Source: Bacteroidota bacterium
GTDB lineage: Bacteria > Bacteroidota > Bacteroidia > Palsa-948
Length of the DNA stretch: 43,475 bases
NCBI GenBank assembly: GCA_016195025.1
Contig: JACQAL010000067.1
Coordinates: 1-43,475 of the forward strand
Direction: 5' to 3'
A program made the translations under genes and the position numbers. Below are positions 1 through 6,637 of the stretch, in pieces. The notes under the pieces were generated by a model. The model searched no databases and was not told the origin of the DNA. It saw only the letters and a program-made list of their open reading frames with translations. Within the stretch, counting starts at the first letter, position 1; every line of letters starts with the position of its first letter.

Positions 1-126
1 CTGACGTGTGCAGAGTGAGTGCTGATTGCGCACGTCTGACTGCTGACGTGTGCAGAGTGAGTGCTGATTGCGCACGTCTGACTGCTGACGTGTGCAGAGT
101 GAGTGCTGATTGCGCACGTCAGCACT
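1..126. repeat. 42-bp tandem repeat, about three copies, cut by window edge
   Basis: Units start at 1, 43 and 85; the third stops after 36 bases and runs into a different end. The copies are identical as far as they go. Inside each unit GACGTGTGC and GCGCACGTC can pair with one G-T wobble over a 16-nt loop. At the array's right end AGTGCTGA (102-109) and TCAGCACT (119-126) form a perfect 8-bp stem with a 9-nt loop. The array probably continues to the left of the window. No reading frame of note crosses it and no spacers separate the units, so it is not CRISPR-like. Confidence 0.9.
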
Positions 127-198
127 CGGATTATTCAAAAGAGCGTGTTTTTCGCTGAATTTGGCTATGCCTTATACCCCTAGGACTTACGCAGTTTC

Positions 199-273
199 GC
201 CACTAAAACACTAAAGCACCAAATCCCACTAAACTTTGGTGTGTATTTTTTTGTGCTTTTGTGCTTTTGTGGC
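199..273. repeat. Imperfect inverted repeat built of short A-rich units
   Basis: The left arm (199-223) starts GCCACTAAAACACTAAAG. The right arm (249-273) reads, in reverse complement, GCCACAAAAGCACAAAAG, so about 25 bases pair with a few mismatches across a 25-base centre. The arms are themselves near-tandem arrays of CACTAAA- or CACAAAA-like heptamers. This looks like a dispersed genomic repeat rather than a gene. Confidence 0.75.
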
Positions 274-304
274 ATTAGTCCCGATAGCCATCGGTATCCG
301 AATT

Positions 305-385
305 CCATCGAAGTACGAAAAAAATACGAACCTACGAACTACGAAATGTTCGTACTTCGTAAGTTCGTAAAAGATTCGTACTTCG
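305..385. repeat. TACGAA-type palindromic element, copy 1, 3' of the PAP2 gene
   Basis: CGAAGTACGAA (309-319) has a perfect inverted partner, TTCGTACTTCG, ending at 385. The inner part is made of ACGAAC/TACGAA units facing GTTCGT/TTCGTA units, so the whole stretch can fold into one long hairpin. Positions 305-345 recur almost unchanged (one indel, few mismatches) in inverse orientation at 2059-2098. It starts 14 bases past the stop of the PAP2 gene and could act as its transcription end. Confidence 0.8.
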
Positions 386-398
386 GTGATGAAACCCG

Positions 399-998
399 TT
401 ATCTGTACCTCCCGTTCACCTTCCACATTAAAAAAGAAGAACCCACTCCAATCAGCGCACCCACCAGCACATCACTCGGATAATGCACTCCCAGTTCCAT
501 GCGCGAATAGCCCACTGCGCCCGCCCATAAAAAAGAGGGAGCAATCACATACCACTTGGGATACGCCAGCGAAAGCGAAGTGGCGGTGGCAAATGCCGCT
601 GAAGTATGCCCCGAAGGAAAAGAAGGAGAGCCCGCCTCGCTTTTCTGCGTAACCAAATTGGGATAGGTAACAAACGGGCGCTTGCGGTTGAACGAATATT
701 TTAATCCCACTGTGATAAGCGTGGAAGCCGCCAGCGAAGCGCCCATCACTAATGAATTTCTTTTTGCCGCGCTGTCATGCGCAAAAATACCGTAGAGGAA
801 AAAAGAAGAAGGCACTGCAATGCTTACGGGCGTCATGCTTTGGCTGAAAATTTTGTTGGTGTTATCCCACGAAGCGGAGTTGCCGCTGTTAATGGAGTGA
901 AGAAGATTGATATCGGCATTCTGGGCATTTACCGCAGGAAGAAAAAATAAAAAGCAAATGACGAATGACCAATGACCAATGACCAATGATATTTTCAT
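399..998 (-). CDS. PAP2-superfamily membrane-associated phosphatase
   Basis: This 199-residue protein has the three-part phosphatase signature of the PAP2/undecaprenyl-diphosphatase-like superfamily: KYSFNRKRP (KX6RP type), PSGHTSAA, and SRMELGVHYPSDV with the catalytic histidine. Such enzymes remove phosphate from lipid phosphates or diphosphates at the membrane. A signal peptide ends near VNAQ (residues 23-26), and further hydrophobic segments follow around residues 55-110 and 140-190. The substrate cannot be told from the sequence. The start at 998 is the only ATG giving a proper signal sequence. That signal sequence is encoded in part by ATGACCA heptamers at 958-992. The next gene (1113) is divergent, with 114 bases between them. 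Confidence 0.92.
   Translation of the reverse strand: MKISLVIGHWSFVICFLFFLPAVNAQNADINLLHSINSGNSASWDNTNKIFSQSMTPVSIAVPSSFFLYGIFAHDSAAKRNSLVMGASLAASTLITVGLKYSFNRKRPFVTYPNLVTQKSEAGSPSFPSGHTSAAFATATSLSLAYPKWYVIAPSFLWAGAVGYSRMELGVHYPSDVLVGALIGVGSSFLMWKVNGRYR
958..992. repeat. ATGACCA heptamer array within a signal-peptide code
   Basis: On the plus strand the sequence reads ATGACGA, then ATGACCA three times, then ATGATAT, without gaps. On the coding (minus) strand it encodes the SLVIGHWSFVI part of the PAP2 protein signal peptide. The TTGGTCA form (reverse complement) is the same motif as one class of short tandem heptamer repeats described in filamentous cyanobacteria; similarity of origin is not implied. 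Confidence 0.85.
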
Positions 999-1082
999 GC
1001 TTCGAATATCGGAATATTAACCGCAGCCCGTAACTGTTGAAAACTGCGTGTGGCGCAGAAGTGCTGTGTTTCAAAAAAGTTA

Positions 1083-1090
1083 TACTTTTG
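1083..1090 (+). promoter_or_regulatory. Candidate Bacteroidota -7 box TACTTTTG
   Basis: TACTTTTG matches TAnnTTTG, the -7 consensus of the Bacteroidota primary sigma factor. It ends 22 bases before the ATG at 1113. No good TTTG -33 box is seen at the usual distance. The identical octamer lies 22 bases upstream of the ATG at 34844, which supports both calls. Confidence 0.55.
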
Positions 1091-1112
1091 CGCGCATAAA
1101 AATTCATCGCCA

Positions 1113-2042
1113 ATGAAACATGCTGTAACATTCGCTTTCATCCTCTCGTTGTTTCTTCCGCTTTCTCCTTTCTCTTCCGCCACTATTTACGAAAGCGATT
1201 TTTCCGCTTTGCAAAAAATAAATCTCTACAAGGAAAATAAAGTGTGGCTCGTGCACGGCTGGAATTTTCCCTACAACAACAAAGTGATGGTTAACAAAGG
1301 AAGAGAAACATCTTTCGAGCGCTTCGACCGCAGCGGCAACCGAACCGAAGAAGTGGAGTACGATTCACTGGGGCGCACGGTTTTCTCCTGCCAGTATTTT
1401 TTTGATGAGAACGGCAATGAACTGCGCAGGGCAGGGCTGGACGGAAAAGATATAATGGATGAACGCTGGAACTACGCGCCCATGAGCGAAGAACAGTTTG
1501 AAAAACTGGAAAGCCAGTCGCAGTATAAAAATTCGGTGTATGGAAAAACATTTTACAGCGACTCATTGAAAGAAATGAGCAATGAAAAGAAGAATTCTAA
1601 TTTGCTTGCCGATGCAAAAGTGGTGGAAAAGACATCGCTTTACAAAAAATCACTGTGCGGCAACTGGATTTTCAAGAAAGACGTGCATAAAAATAAAGTG
1701 AAAGAACTTCACTTCGATGCCAACGGAAACTTTGCGTACAAACTGCAGTTCGCCTTTGATAAAAACCAGCGGCTGAACGAAAAAACAGAATACGATGCCT
1801 TCGGAAACCAGCAGGAGAAATGGGAATACAAGTACGATGAAAAAGGAAACAATGTGGAAACTTATTGCTACGTTTCAAACAACATGCTTTACCGCAAGTA
1901 CATCATGCTCTACGATAAAAAAGGAAACATGACTTCAAAATTCACGTTCGACAGCAATGAAAACGAACTCAACCTCACTGTTTATCTCTATGAGTTTTAC
2001 GGAGGGCTTCACGCACCGCGCGCCTTAGGCAATAAAGAATAA
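1113..2042 (+). CDS. Exported protein with YD-like FDxxGN repeats, function unknown
   Basis: From the ATG at 1113 the product is 309 residues with a clear signal peptide (MKHAVTFAFILSLFLPLSPFSSA). The open frame extends further upstream, but that part lacks signal character and includes the promoter. The mature part holds degenerate repeats such as FDRSGNRTEEVEYDSLGR, FDANGNFAYKLQFAFDKNQR, YDAFGNQQEKWEYKYDEKGNN and YDKKGNMTSKFTFDSNENE. These resemble short YD/Rhs-like beta repeats, common in exported Bacteroidota proteins. There is no Rhs core, toxin tip or T9SS sorting domain. Function is not known. The gene stands alone between repeat elements. Confidence 0.88.
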   Translation: MKHAVTFAFILSLFLPLSPFSSATIYESDFSALQKINLYKENKVWLVHGWNFPYNNKVMVNKGRETSFERFDRSGNRTEEVEYDSLGRTVFSCQYFFDENGNELRRAGLDGKDIMDERWNYAPMSEEQFEKLESQSQYKNSVYGKTFYSDSLKEMSNEKKNSNLLADAKVVEKTSLYKKSLCGNWIFKKDVHKNKVKELHFDANGNFAYKLQFAFDKNQRLNEKTEYDAFGNQQEKWEYKYDEKGNNVETYCYVSNNMLYRKYIMLYDKKGNMTSKFTFDSNENELNLTVYLYEFYGGLHAPRALGNKE

Positions 2043-2058
2043 TTACTCTTTTACAAAG

Positions 2059-2098
2059 TTCGTAGTTCGTATGTTCGTACCAATTCGTACTTCGATGG
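2059..2098. repeat. TACGAA-type element, copy 2 (inverted relative to copy 1)
   Basis: The reverse complement begins CCATCGAAGTACGAA and ends TACGAACTACGAA. It matches 305-345 over 40-41 bases with one indel and a handful of mismatches. It lies just past the stop at 2042, as copy 1 lies just past the PAP2 stop, so the two inverted copies bracket this divergent gene pair. Confidence 0.8.
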
Positions 2099-2168
2099 GA
2101 TTTTTATTTGGCGTTTTGAATTGAATTATTATTTTTGTTCCTTCTTTTTCAACCGTCAAAAAAAGAAA

Positions 2169-2314
2169 TAGACATTATTCAAAATAAGAAACTATGTGTA
2201 TGTTGTCATTTCGACCGAAGGGAGAAATCTCCTCATTCAGGGGGAGATTTCTCACCCTCAAAGCAGGGTTCGAAATGACAAACCTCTATAAATATCTAAT
2301 ATGAATAATGTCTA
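2169..2314. repeat. Perfect 13-bp inverted repeat enclosing a palindromic element
   Basis: TAGACATTATTCA (2169-2181) and TGAATAATGTCTA (2302-2314) are exact reverse complements, with the palindromic element at 2204-2280 between them. The right arm contains an ATG (2308) in frame with the gene that follows. The arms might be ends of a small non-autonomous mobile element or an operator-like pair; neither is shown. Confidence 0.7.
2204..2280. repeat. MITE/REP-like palindrome with TGTCATTTCGA ends
   Basis: The element starts TGTCATTTCGACC and ends GGTTCGAAATGACA, giving terminal inverted repeats with one base offset. Internal GGAGAAATCTCC and GGAGATTTCTC add a second stem. Sequences of this form (GTCATTTCGACCGAAGGGAGAAATCTC-like) are widely dispersed in Bacteroidota genomes. 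It has no coding capacity. Confidence 0.8.
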
Positions 2315-2316
2315 AT

Positions 2317-3225
2317 ATGAAAAAAATTTCTTTCGCTTACTTCCTCGCTTGCGCCCTTTCGCTTTACATCCTTCTGAGCAGTTATAGTTCAGGACCCGGC
2401 ACAAACGGCTTTGATTGCACGGGCGCTGAAACAGGGCTTGGCAATCCCAGCGGCTGCACCACCTGCCACGGCTCCGCTGCCACCAGCGGCATCAGCATTG
2501 CCATTGAACTGGATTCTGCCGGAGTTCCCACCACGCATTACTCGGGCGGAAAATCCTACACCGTTATACTCACCGGCACCAATAACACTTCCACCGTTCT
2601 TCCCAAATACGGTTTCCAGATGGGAAGCATTAAGGGTTCTTTTGCAGTGGTTACTCCCACCAACGCAGGAACGTGGGCTTCGCCTTATCCAACTTTAACA
2701 CATTATGCTGCCCCTTCACCGGGAAATTATGTGGTGGGCGTGGTGGAACACACGGCATCGCTCTCCCCCACTTCGGGCACGGGCGGAATGGGAACCATCT
2801 ATTCACAAACATTTAACTGGACGGCACCTGCTTCGGGCACCGGCACCATTTCAATATGGGCGGCACTGAATGCGGTGAACGCAAACGGACTCGCTGATAC
2901 GGGCGACCACTGGAACAAAGTGCATGTGATAATCAATGAATGGAGCATTACCGGCACAGCAAATCTTGCAGAGGAGAGCGCGGAAATAAAAGCGTATCCC
3001 AATCCGGTAACCGATGTGTTGAACCTGCAAATGCAAAATCTTCCTGCGGGCATGTACGCGCTTTCGGTGTTTGATGCAAGCGGAAGAAAAATTTTCTCGA
3101 AGAATGTTGAAGCAGGCGGAACTAATTTTACCGAAACAATTTCCGCCACCGGCTGGAAGCGCGGCATGTATAAAGCGCTTATTGAAAAAGATAATTTCTT
3201 CCGGCAGATTTCTATCGTGAAGTGA
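2317..3225 (+). CDS. Exported T9SS cargo protein with a CxxCH motif (choice-of-anchor V type)
   Basis: This protein of about 302 residues has an N-terminal signal (MKKISFAYFLACALSLYILL), a conserved first domain with GNPSGCTTCHGSAATSG, a beta-rich middle, and a C-terminal type IX secretion sorting domain. The sorting domain begins near IKAYPNPVTDVLNL and ends GMYKALIEKDNFFRQISIVK. The first domain resembles the 'choice-of-anchor V' family of Bacteroidota surface proteins. CTTCH fits the c-type heme attachment motif, and the protein is exported, so heme binding is possible but unproven. The ATG at 2317 gives the best signal peptide; an ATG at 2308, inside the right arm of the 13-bp inverted repeat, is an alternative. 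Confidence 0.9.
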   Translation: MKKISFAYFLACALSLYILLSSYSSGPGTNGFDCTGAETGLGNPSGCTTCHGSAATSGISIAIELDSAGVPTTHYSGGKSYTVILTGTNNTSTVLPKYGFQMGSIKGSFAVVTPTNAGTWASPYPTLTHYAAPSPGNYVVGVVEHTASLSPTSGTGGMGTIYSQTFNWTAPASGTGTISIWAALNAVNANGLADTGDHWNKVHVIINEWSITGTANLAEESAEIKAYPNPVTDVLNLQMQNLPAGMYALSVFDASGRKIFSKNVEAGGTNFTETISATGWKRGMYKALIEKDNFFRQISIVK

Positions 3226-3233
3226 TTCGTTAT

Positions 3234-3266
3234 AGACCTTCAAGGTTTTGAAAACCTGGAAGGTCT
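3234..3266. terminator. Hairpin between convergent genes, likely two-way terminator
   Basis: AGACCTTCAAGGTTTT and AAAACCTGGAAGGTCT are reverse complements with a single mismatch, separated by one base. The hairpin sits between the stop at 3225 and the convergent paaE stop at 3282. It has no long T tract. The same kind of AGACCTTCAAGGTTTT palindrome is a dispersed repeat in Bacteroidota, so it may be a repeat serving as a terminator. Confidence 0.6.
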
Positions 3267-3281
3267 TGCAACCCTGATGAT

Positions 3282-4349
3282 TTACATATCGTAATCCACC
3301 TTCACCACAGGCGTGAGCGGATGGCTCTGGCAGGTGAGAATATATCCTTCTTTAACTTCGGAATCGGTGAGCGCGAAGTTTTTATTCATGTGAACTTTTC
3401 CTTCGAGGAGTTTTGCCCTGCACGTTGCGCACACTGCGCCTTTGCAGGCGAAAGGGGCATCCACTCCATGCTCAATGGCTGCATCCAGAATTGCTTTTCC
3501 ATCGGAAGAAAGTTTAAAAGAAGTTTCGACTCCGTATTGTGAAACAGTTACCTGCGAAATTATTTTTTCAAGAAGTGGTGCAATGGTGGCGCCAACGGGT
3601 TCTGATGAAGAAGTGAAATACTCTATGTGAATTTTATTTTTTTCTGCCGCTAAATCTTCGAGAACTTTCCGCACGTTATCCATCATGGGTGTGGGACCAC
3701 AAATAAAGAATTCATTGTCCTTGCTCATGTCCACAAATTTTACGATGAGCAGTTGAACTTTTTCTCCAGTCATTATTCCCTTGAAAGTTTCGTCAATAGG
3801 ATGCTGCGGTTTGTCAAGAATGTAAAATAGTTTCAGCCGCTGAGAATTTTTATCCTTGAGTTCGTTCAGTTGCTTTCTGAAAATGGTTGCGTCTTCATTC
3901 AGGTTTCCGTAGAAAAGTAAAATGGTTGAGTTCGGCTCATCATGCAAAACAGTTTTGATGATGGAACACATCGGAGTGATTCCACTTCCGCCCGCGAACA
4001 GCACATAATTTTTTTTGTGATAGGGATTCATCGGGGAATGAAATCCTCCCATCGGAGTCATCACCTCCACTTCTTGTCGAACATTAAAATTATCATTGAT
4101 AAAGTTGGAACCTTTGCCCTCTTTCACGCGCTTGATTGCAACTCGTAATTCTCCTTCGTGAACTCCGCTGCAAATGGAATAACTCCTGCGGATTTCTTCT
4201 CCGCTTACAAAAAGTTTCAGCGTGAGGTATTGCCCCTGGATGAATTTATATTCTTCTTTCAGCGAAGCCGGAATTTCAAATGCAACCGACACGCAATCGG
4301 AAGTTTCCTTGCGCACATCAGATATTTTTAGTTTGTGGAACTTTGCCAT
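3282..4349 (-). CDS. paaE: PaaE-type NAD(P)H reductase of phenylacetyl-CoA epoxidase
   Basis: This 355-residue cytosolic flavo-iron-sulfur reductase passes electrons from NAD(P)H through FAD and a [2Fe-2S] cluster to the PaaABC di-iron oxygenase, which epoxidises phenylacetyl-CoA. Domains in order: FAD-binding barrel with RRSYSICSG (residues about 55-63), nucleotide-binding domain with FAGGSGITPM (about 118-127) and a late FICGPTPMM, and a plant-type ferredoxin with CKGAVCATC and a final Cys in ILTCQSHP. All four cluster cysteines are present. It starts 28 bases after the stop of the fused ferredoxin/small-subunit gene, and is therefore probably the last gene of the Hyf-like operon rather than part of paaABCD, which lies 7.4 kb away on the other strand. 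It could serve the membrane complex as well. Confidence 0.9.
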   Translation of the reverse strand: MAKFHKLKISDVRKETSDCVSVAFEIPASLKEEYKFIQGQYLTLKLFVSGEEIRRSYSICSGVHEGELRVAIKRVKEGKGSNFINDNFNVRQEVEVMTPMGGFHSPMNPYHKKNYVLFAGGSGITPMCSIIKTVLHDEPNSTILLFYGNLNEDATIFRKQLNELKDKNSQRLKLFYILDKPQHPIDETFKGIMTGEKVQLLIVKFVDMSKDNEFFICGPTPMMDNVRKVLEDLAAEKNKIHIEYFTSSSEPVGATIAPLLEKIISQVTVSQYGVETSFKLSSDGKAILDAAIEHGVDAPFACKGAVCATCRAKLLEGKVHMNKNFALTDSEVKEGYILTCQSHPLTPVVKVDYDM

Positions 4350-4377
4350 AGTGAAACGACAAAAATAAAATATTAAT

Positions 4378-5130
4378 TCATTTCCTTTTCCTAATCAACT
4401 CTAAAATTCCATTGATGAATGTAAGCGGATGAACAGGATTTCCCGGAACAAACAAATCAATTTTGTATTTGCTGAGAAAATTTCTGTTCAGCGCGGGACT
4501 GCCAGAAAAAATTCCTCCGCTGATGGCGTCCGTTCCTGCGAGGATGATAATTTTAGGTTCGGGAGTTGCATCGTAGCAAATCTGCAATGGTTCCGCCATG
4601 TTTTCTGAAATTGGTCCCGTGATTACAATTCCATCGGCATGGCGCGGAGAAGCCACAAACTCAATTCCGAAACGTCCCATATCAAAATTCACATTTCCGC
4701 AAGCGTTCAGTTCCAATTCACAACTGTTATCTCCTCCTGCAGAAACTTGTCTTAACTTTAATGAGCCGCTGAAGTATTCTGAGATTTCTTTGCGAATCAG
4801 GGAGGGATTTAATTCAATCGGCTTGTCCTCTCCTTCTTTAATGATTAATCGTTCTCTTTCGTTGGAAGAAATTTTATAGTCAGTCGTAAATTTTATTTTA
4901 TTCGGAAAAGCAAATGCGCACTCACCGCAAAAAGTGCATTTGCCCAAATCAATGCTCACAGGATTTTTTTCAATCGCATTGGTCGGACAAATTTCCATGA
5001 ATTCATCTTCGTTTATTTTTTCGGAATTGATAATTGGTCTGCCTCTGAAAATTCCCGGCATTTCCGCATTAGTTACATCGGGAATGTATTGTTTCCCCTG
5101 GTGAAATAATATTTTGAGGTTGTCTAACAT
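4378..5130 (-). CDS. Fused ferredoxin (HyfH-like) and small subunit (HyfI-like), iron-sulfur sites largely lost
   Basis: From the ATG at 5130 the product has 250 residues. Residues 1-80 look like a HyfH/HycF/NuoI ferredoxin. The cysteines of one site remain (Cys48, 65, 68 and 71 in EICPT and CTFCGEC), enough for one [4Fe-4S] cluster. The first three cysteines of the other site are absent and its last is Phe75. Residues 125-250 match HyfI/HycG/NuoB: RFGIEFVASPRHADGIVITG and AISGGIF are well kept. The proximal-cluster ligands CxxC, GAC and GCP read D-N-S-C (134-137), GTD (201) and GNP (231), so only Cys137 remains. It follows hyfG by 10 bases. An in-frame ATG at 5208 would overlap hyfG and is less likely. 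The product is part of the complex's peripheral arm. Confidence 0.88.
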   Translation of the reverse strand: MLDNLKILFHQGKQYIPDVTNAEMPGIFRGRPIINSEKINEDEFMEICPTNAIEKNPVSIDLGKCTFCGECAFAFPNKIKFTTDYKISSNERERLIIKEGEDKPIELNPSLIRKEISEYFSGSLKLRQVSAGGDNSCELELNACGNVNFDMGRFGIEFVASPRHADGIVITGPISENMAEPLQICYDATPEPKIIILAGTDAISGGIFSGSPALNRNFLSKYKIDLFVPGNPVHPLTFINGILELIRKRK

Positions 5131-5140
5131 AATTTCATTT

Positions 5141-6637
5141 TTACAAATCGTGTCCGCAATAAGATAAATTGAAACTTTTGTTGCACACGGGGAAATCAGA
5201 AATTTCATTCTGTCTCACTGCCAAAGCAAGCGCAAGCCAGTTGTGAAATGATGGGTCTTTCACTTTGTAATGTGCAAGTTCTCCTTTTTCATCGGTGATG
5301 GCGCAATGACAAATTTCTCCGCGCCAACCCTCCACGAGTGAAATACAAAAAGAATCCGGCTGAGAAAGCGATAAAGGATTCCGATTTTTATTTTGCTGCG
5401 GAATATTTTCTAAAAGTTTCCGAATGTATCCGATGGATTGTTTTATTTCTTCTTTTCTAATTTGCACGCGCGAATATACATCTCCGTGATTTTTTGTAAT
5501 GGGCTGATGATTGAATGAAGAATATAAATCGTGAGGATGTGATTTGCGCACATCTCTTTCTATTCCGCTCATCCTTGCCGACATTCCGACAGTGCCGATG
5601 GAAAAAGCATCCTTATTAGAAACTGTTCCTGTTTTTTCAAAGCGAGCAAGAACCGTTGAAAGCGAAAATGCTTCCTTGCAGATTTCATCAAAGTCATTTT
5701 CATAATCATGCAGAAGTTTTTCAAGAATATTTTTTAATTCATTGGTGAAAGGAAAATTATTTTTCCCTGCGCGGATTAATCCTTTTGCCAAACGGTTTCC
5801 GCACCAGATTTGAAAATAATTGATGAGTGGTGTCCGTAATCTTCCGAACACTGCACTTCCGAGTTGGTAAGCAATGTCGGTGCAGAGTGCGCTCAAATCT
5901 CCTGTGTGAATGGCGATGCGTTCCAGTTCAAGAGCGAGCGTGCGGGAAAATTTCAAATCATCTTCGGCTTTGTAATTACAGAGAGATTCCCAGAGATTTA
6001 CAAAAGCGGTTGTGTGTCCGGCAACGGTATCTCCGGCAATATTTTCTGCGAGAGTTGTTCGCTGTAAAAAAATTTTCTTTTCTAAAAAAAGTTTTTCAAT
6101 TCCACGATGCTGAAACCCCAATTGAATTTCGAGATGAAGGATTTGTTCCCCGTTGCAGATGAAACGAAAATGCCCGGGTTCAATCACGCCCGCATGAATG
6201 GGTCCCACACCGACTTCGTGCAGTTCTTCGCTGTCAATTTTATAGAACGGATAATTTCTACTGGAAGAATTTTTATCCGCCCTGTCAAATGGAAAACGAA
6301 CGGGCTTCAGCCATGGATGGTCAGAATATTTTATGCCAAAATTTTCGTGGAGTTCCCTTTCAAAAATGTGAAAGGCAAGGTTGTAATTTGTAAATGAAGG
6401 CAGCAGTTGATTTTGTTCAGCGTAAGAAGAGGAAACCAAAATAGTTCCTTCTTTATCATTTGCGATGCAGCAAAGCAATTTTATTTTTCCACCGGATGGA
6501 AATCCATAGTAGTTCACACAATGATTATTCGGTTCCTTCAGTAGAGAAACATTTTGTTCCAGAAATTTTTTATACTCCAAAGTTGGAATTGACGGCAAAG
6601 AAATCCGCTGGTTATTTTTTATTTCAATGTGGTTCAT
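5141..6637 (-). CDS. HyfG-like large subunit (NuoC-NuoD type) lacking the NiFe ligands
   Basis: This 498-residue protein has a NuoC-like N-terminal domain (FERELHENFGIKYSDHPWLKPVRFP, residues 92-116) joined to a NuoD/HycE-like domain (GPIHAGVIEPGHFRF, 145-159; LGFQHRGIEK, 173-182). In group 4 hydrogenases two CxxC motifs hold the NiFe centre. Here the first site reads NIAGDTVAGH (Ala201 and Thr204 in place of Cys), and the C-terminal site reads NLSYCGHDL (Ser492 and Gly495 in place of Cys). The protein ends right there, with no tail for maturation protease cleavage. It therefore cannot carry a normal NiFe site and resembles Ehr-type complexes. The start shares one base with the hyfF stop (TGATG), suggesting translational coupling. 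Confidence 0.9.
   Translation of the reverse strand: MNHIEIKNNQRISLPSIPTLEYKKFLEQNVSLLKEPNNHCVNYYGFPSGGKIKLLCCIANDKEGTILVSSSYAEQNQLLPSFTNYNLAFHIFERELHENFGIKYSDHPWLKPVRFPFDRADKNSSSRNYPFYKIDSEELHEVGVGPIHAGVIEPGHFRFICNGEQILHLEIQLGFQHRGIEKLFLEKKIFLQRTTLAENIAGDTVAGHTTAFVNLWESLCNYKAEDDLKFSRTLALELERIAIHTGDLSALCTDIAYQLGSAVFGRLRTPLINYFQIWCGNRLAKGLIRAGKNNFPFTNELKNILEKLLHDYENDFDEICKEAFSLSTVLARFEKTGTVSNKDAFSIGTVGMSARMSGIERDVRKSHPHDLYSSFNHQPITKNHGDVYSRVQIRKEEIKQSIGYIRKLLENIPQQNKNRNPLSLSQPDSFCISLVEGWRGEICHCAITDEKGELAHYKVKDPSFHNWLALALAVRQNEISDFPVCNKSFNLSYCGHDL

Larger units (their letters stand above)
127..398. other. Gene-free stretch rich in inverted repeats
   Basis: No coding region is supported here. 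The short open frames at 229-426 and 241-483 run through palindromic repeats, match no family and are read as spurious. The stretch holds the inverted repeats at 199-273 and 305-385, with a short palindromic CCCGATAGCCATCGG-type motif near 282-297 between them. It lies 3' of the PAP2 gene, which ends at 399 on the minus strand. Confidence 0.7.

Noticed and set aside
1-126. CRISPR array
   Set aside because: Units are directly adjacent and identical, with no unique spacers and no cas genes in the window.
229-483. Small proteins from open frames on either strand
   Set aside because: The frames run through palindromic and heptamer repeats, have no family likeness and no promoter or start context.
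1113-2042. Rhs/YD toxin
   Set aside because: Too short, no Rhs core cage or variable toxin tip, no immunity gene; only degenerate FDxxGN repeats.
2204-2280. Insertion sequence
   Set aside because: Terminal inverted repeats are present but only 77 bases long with no transposase; at most a non-autonomous or REP-like element.
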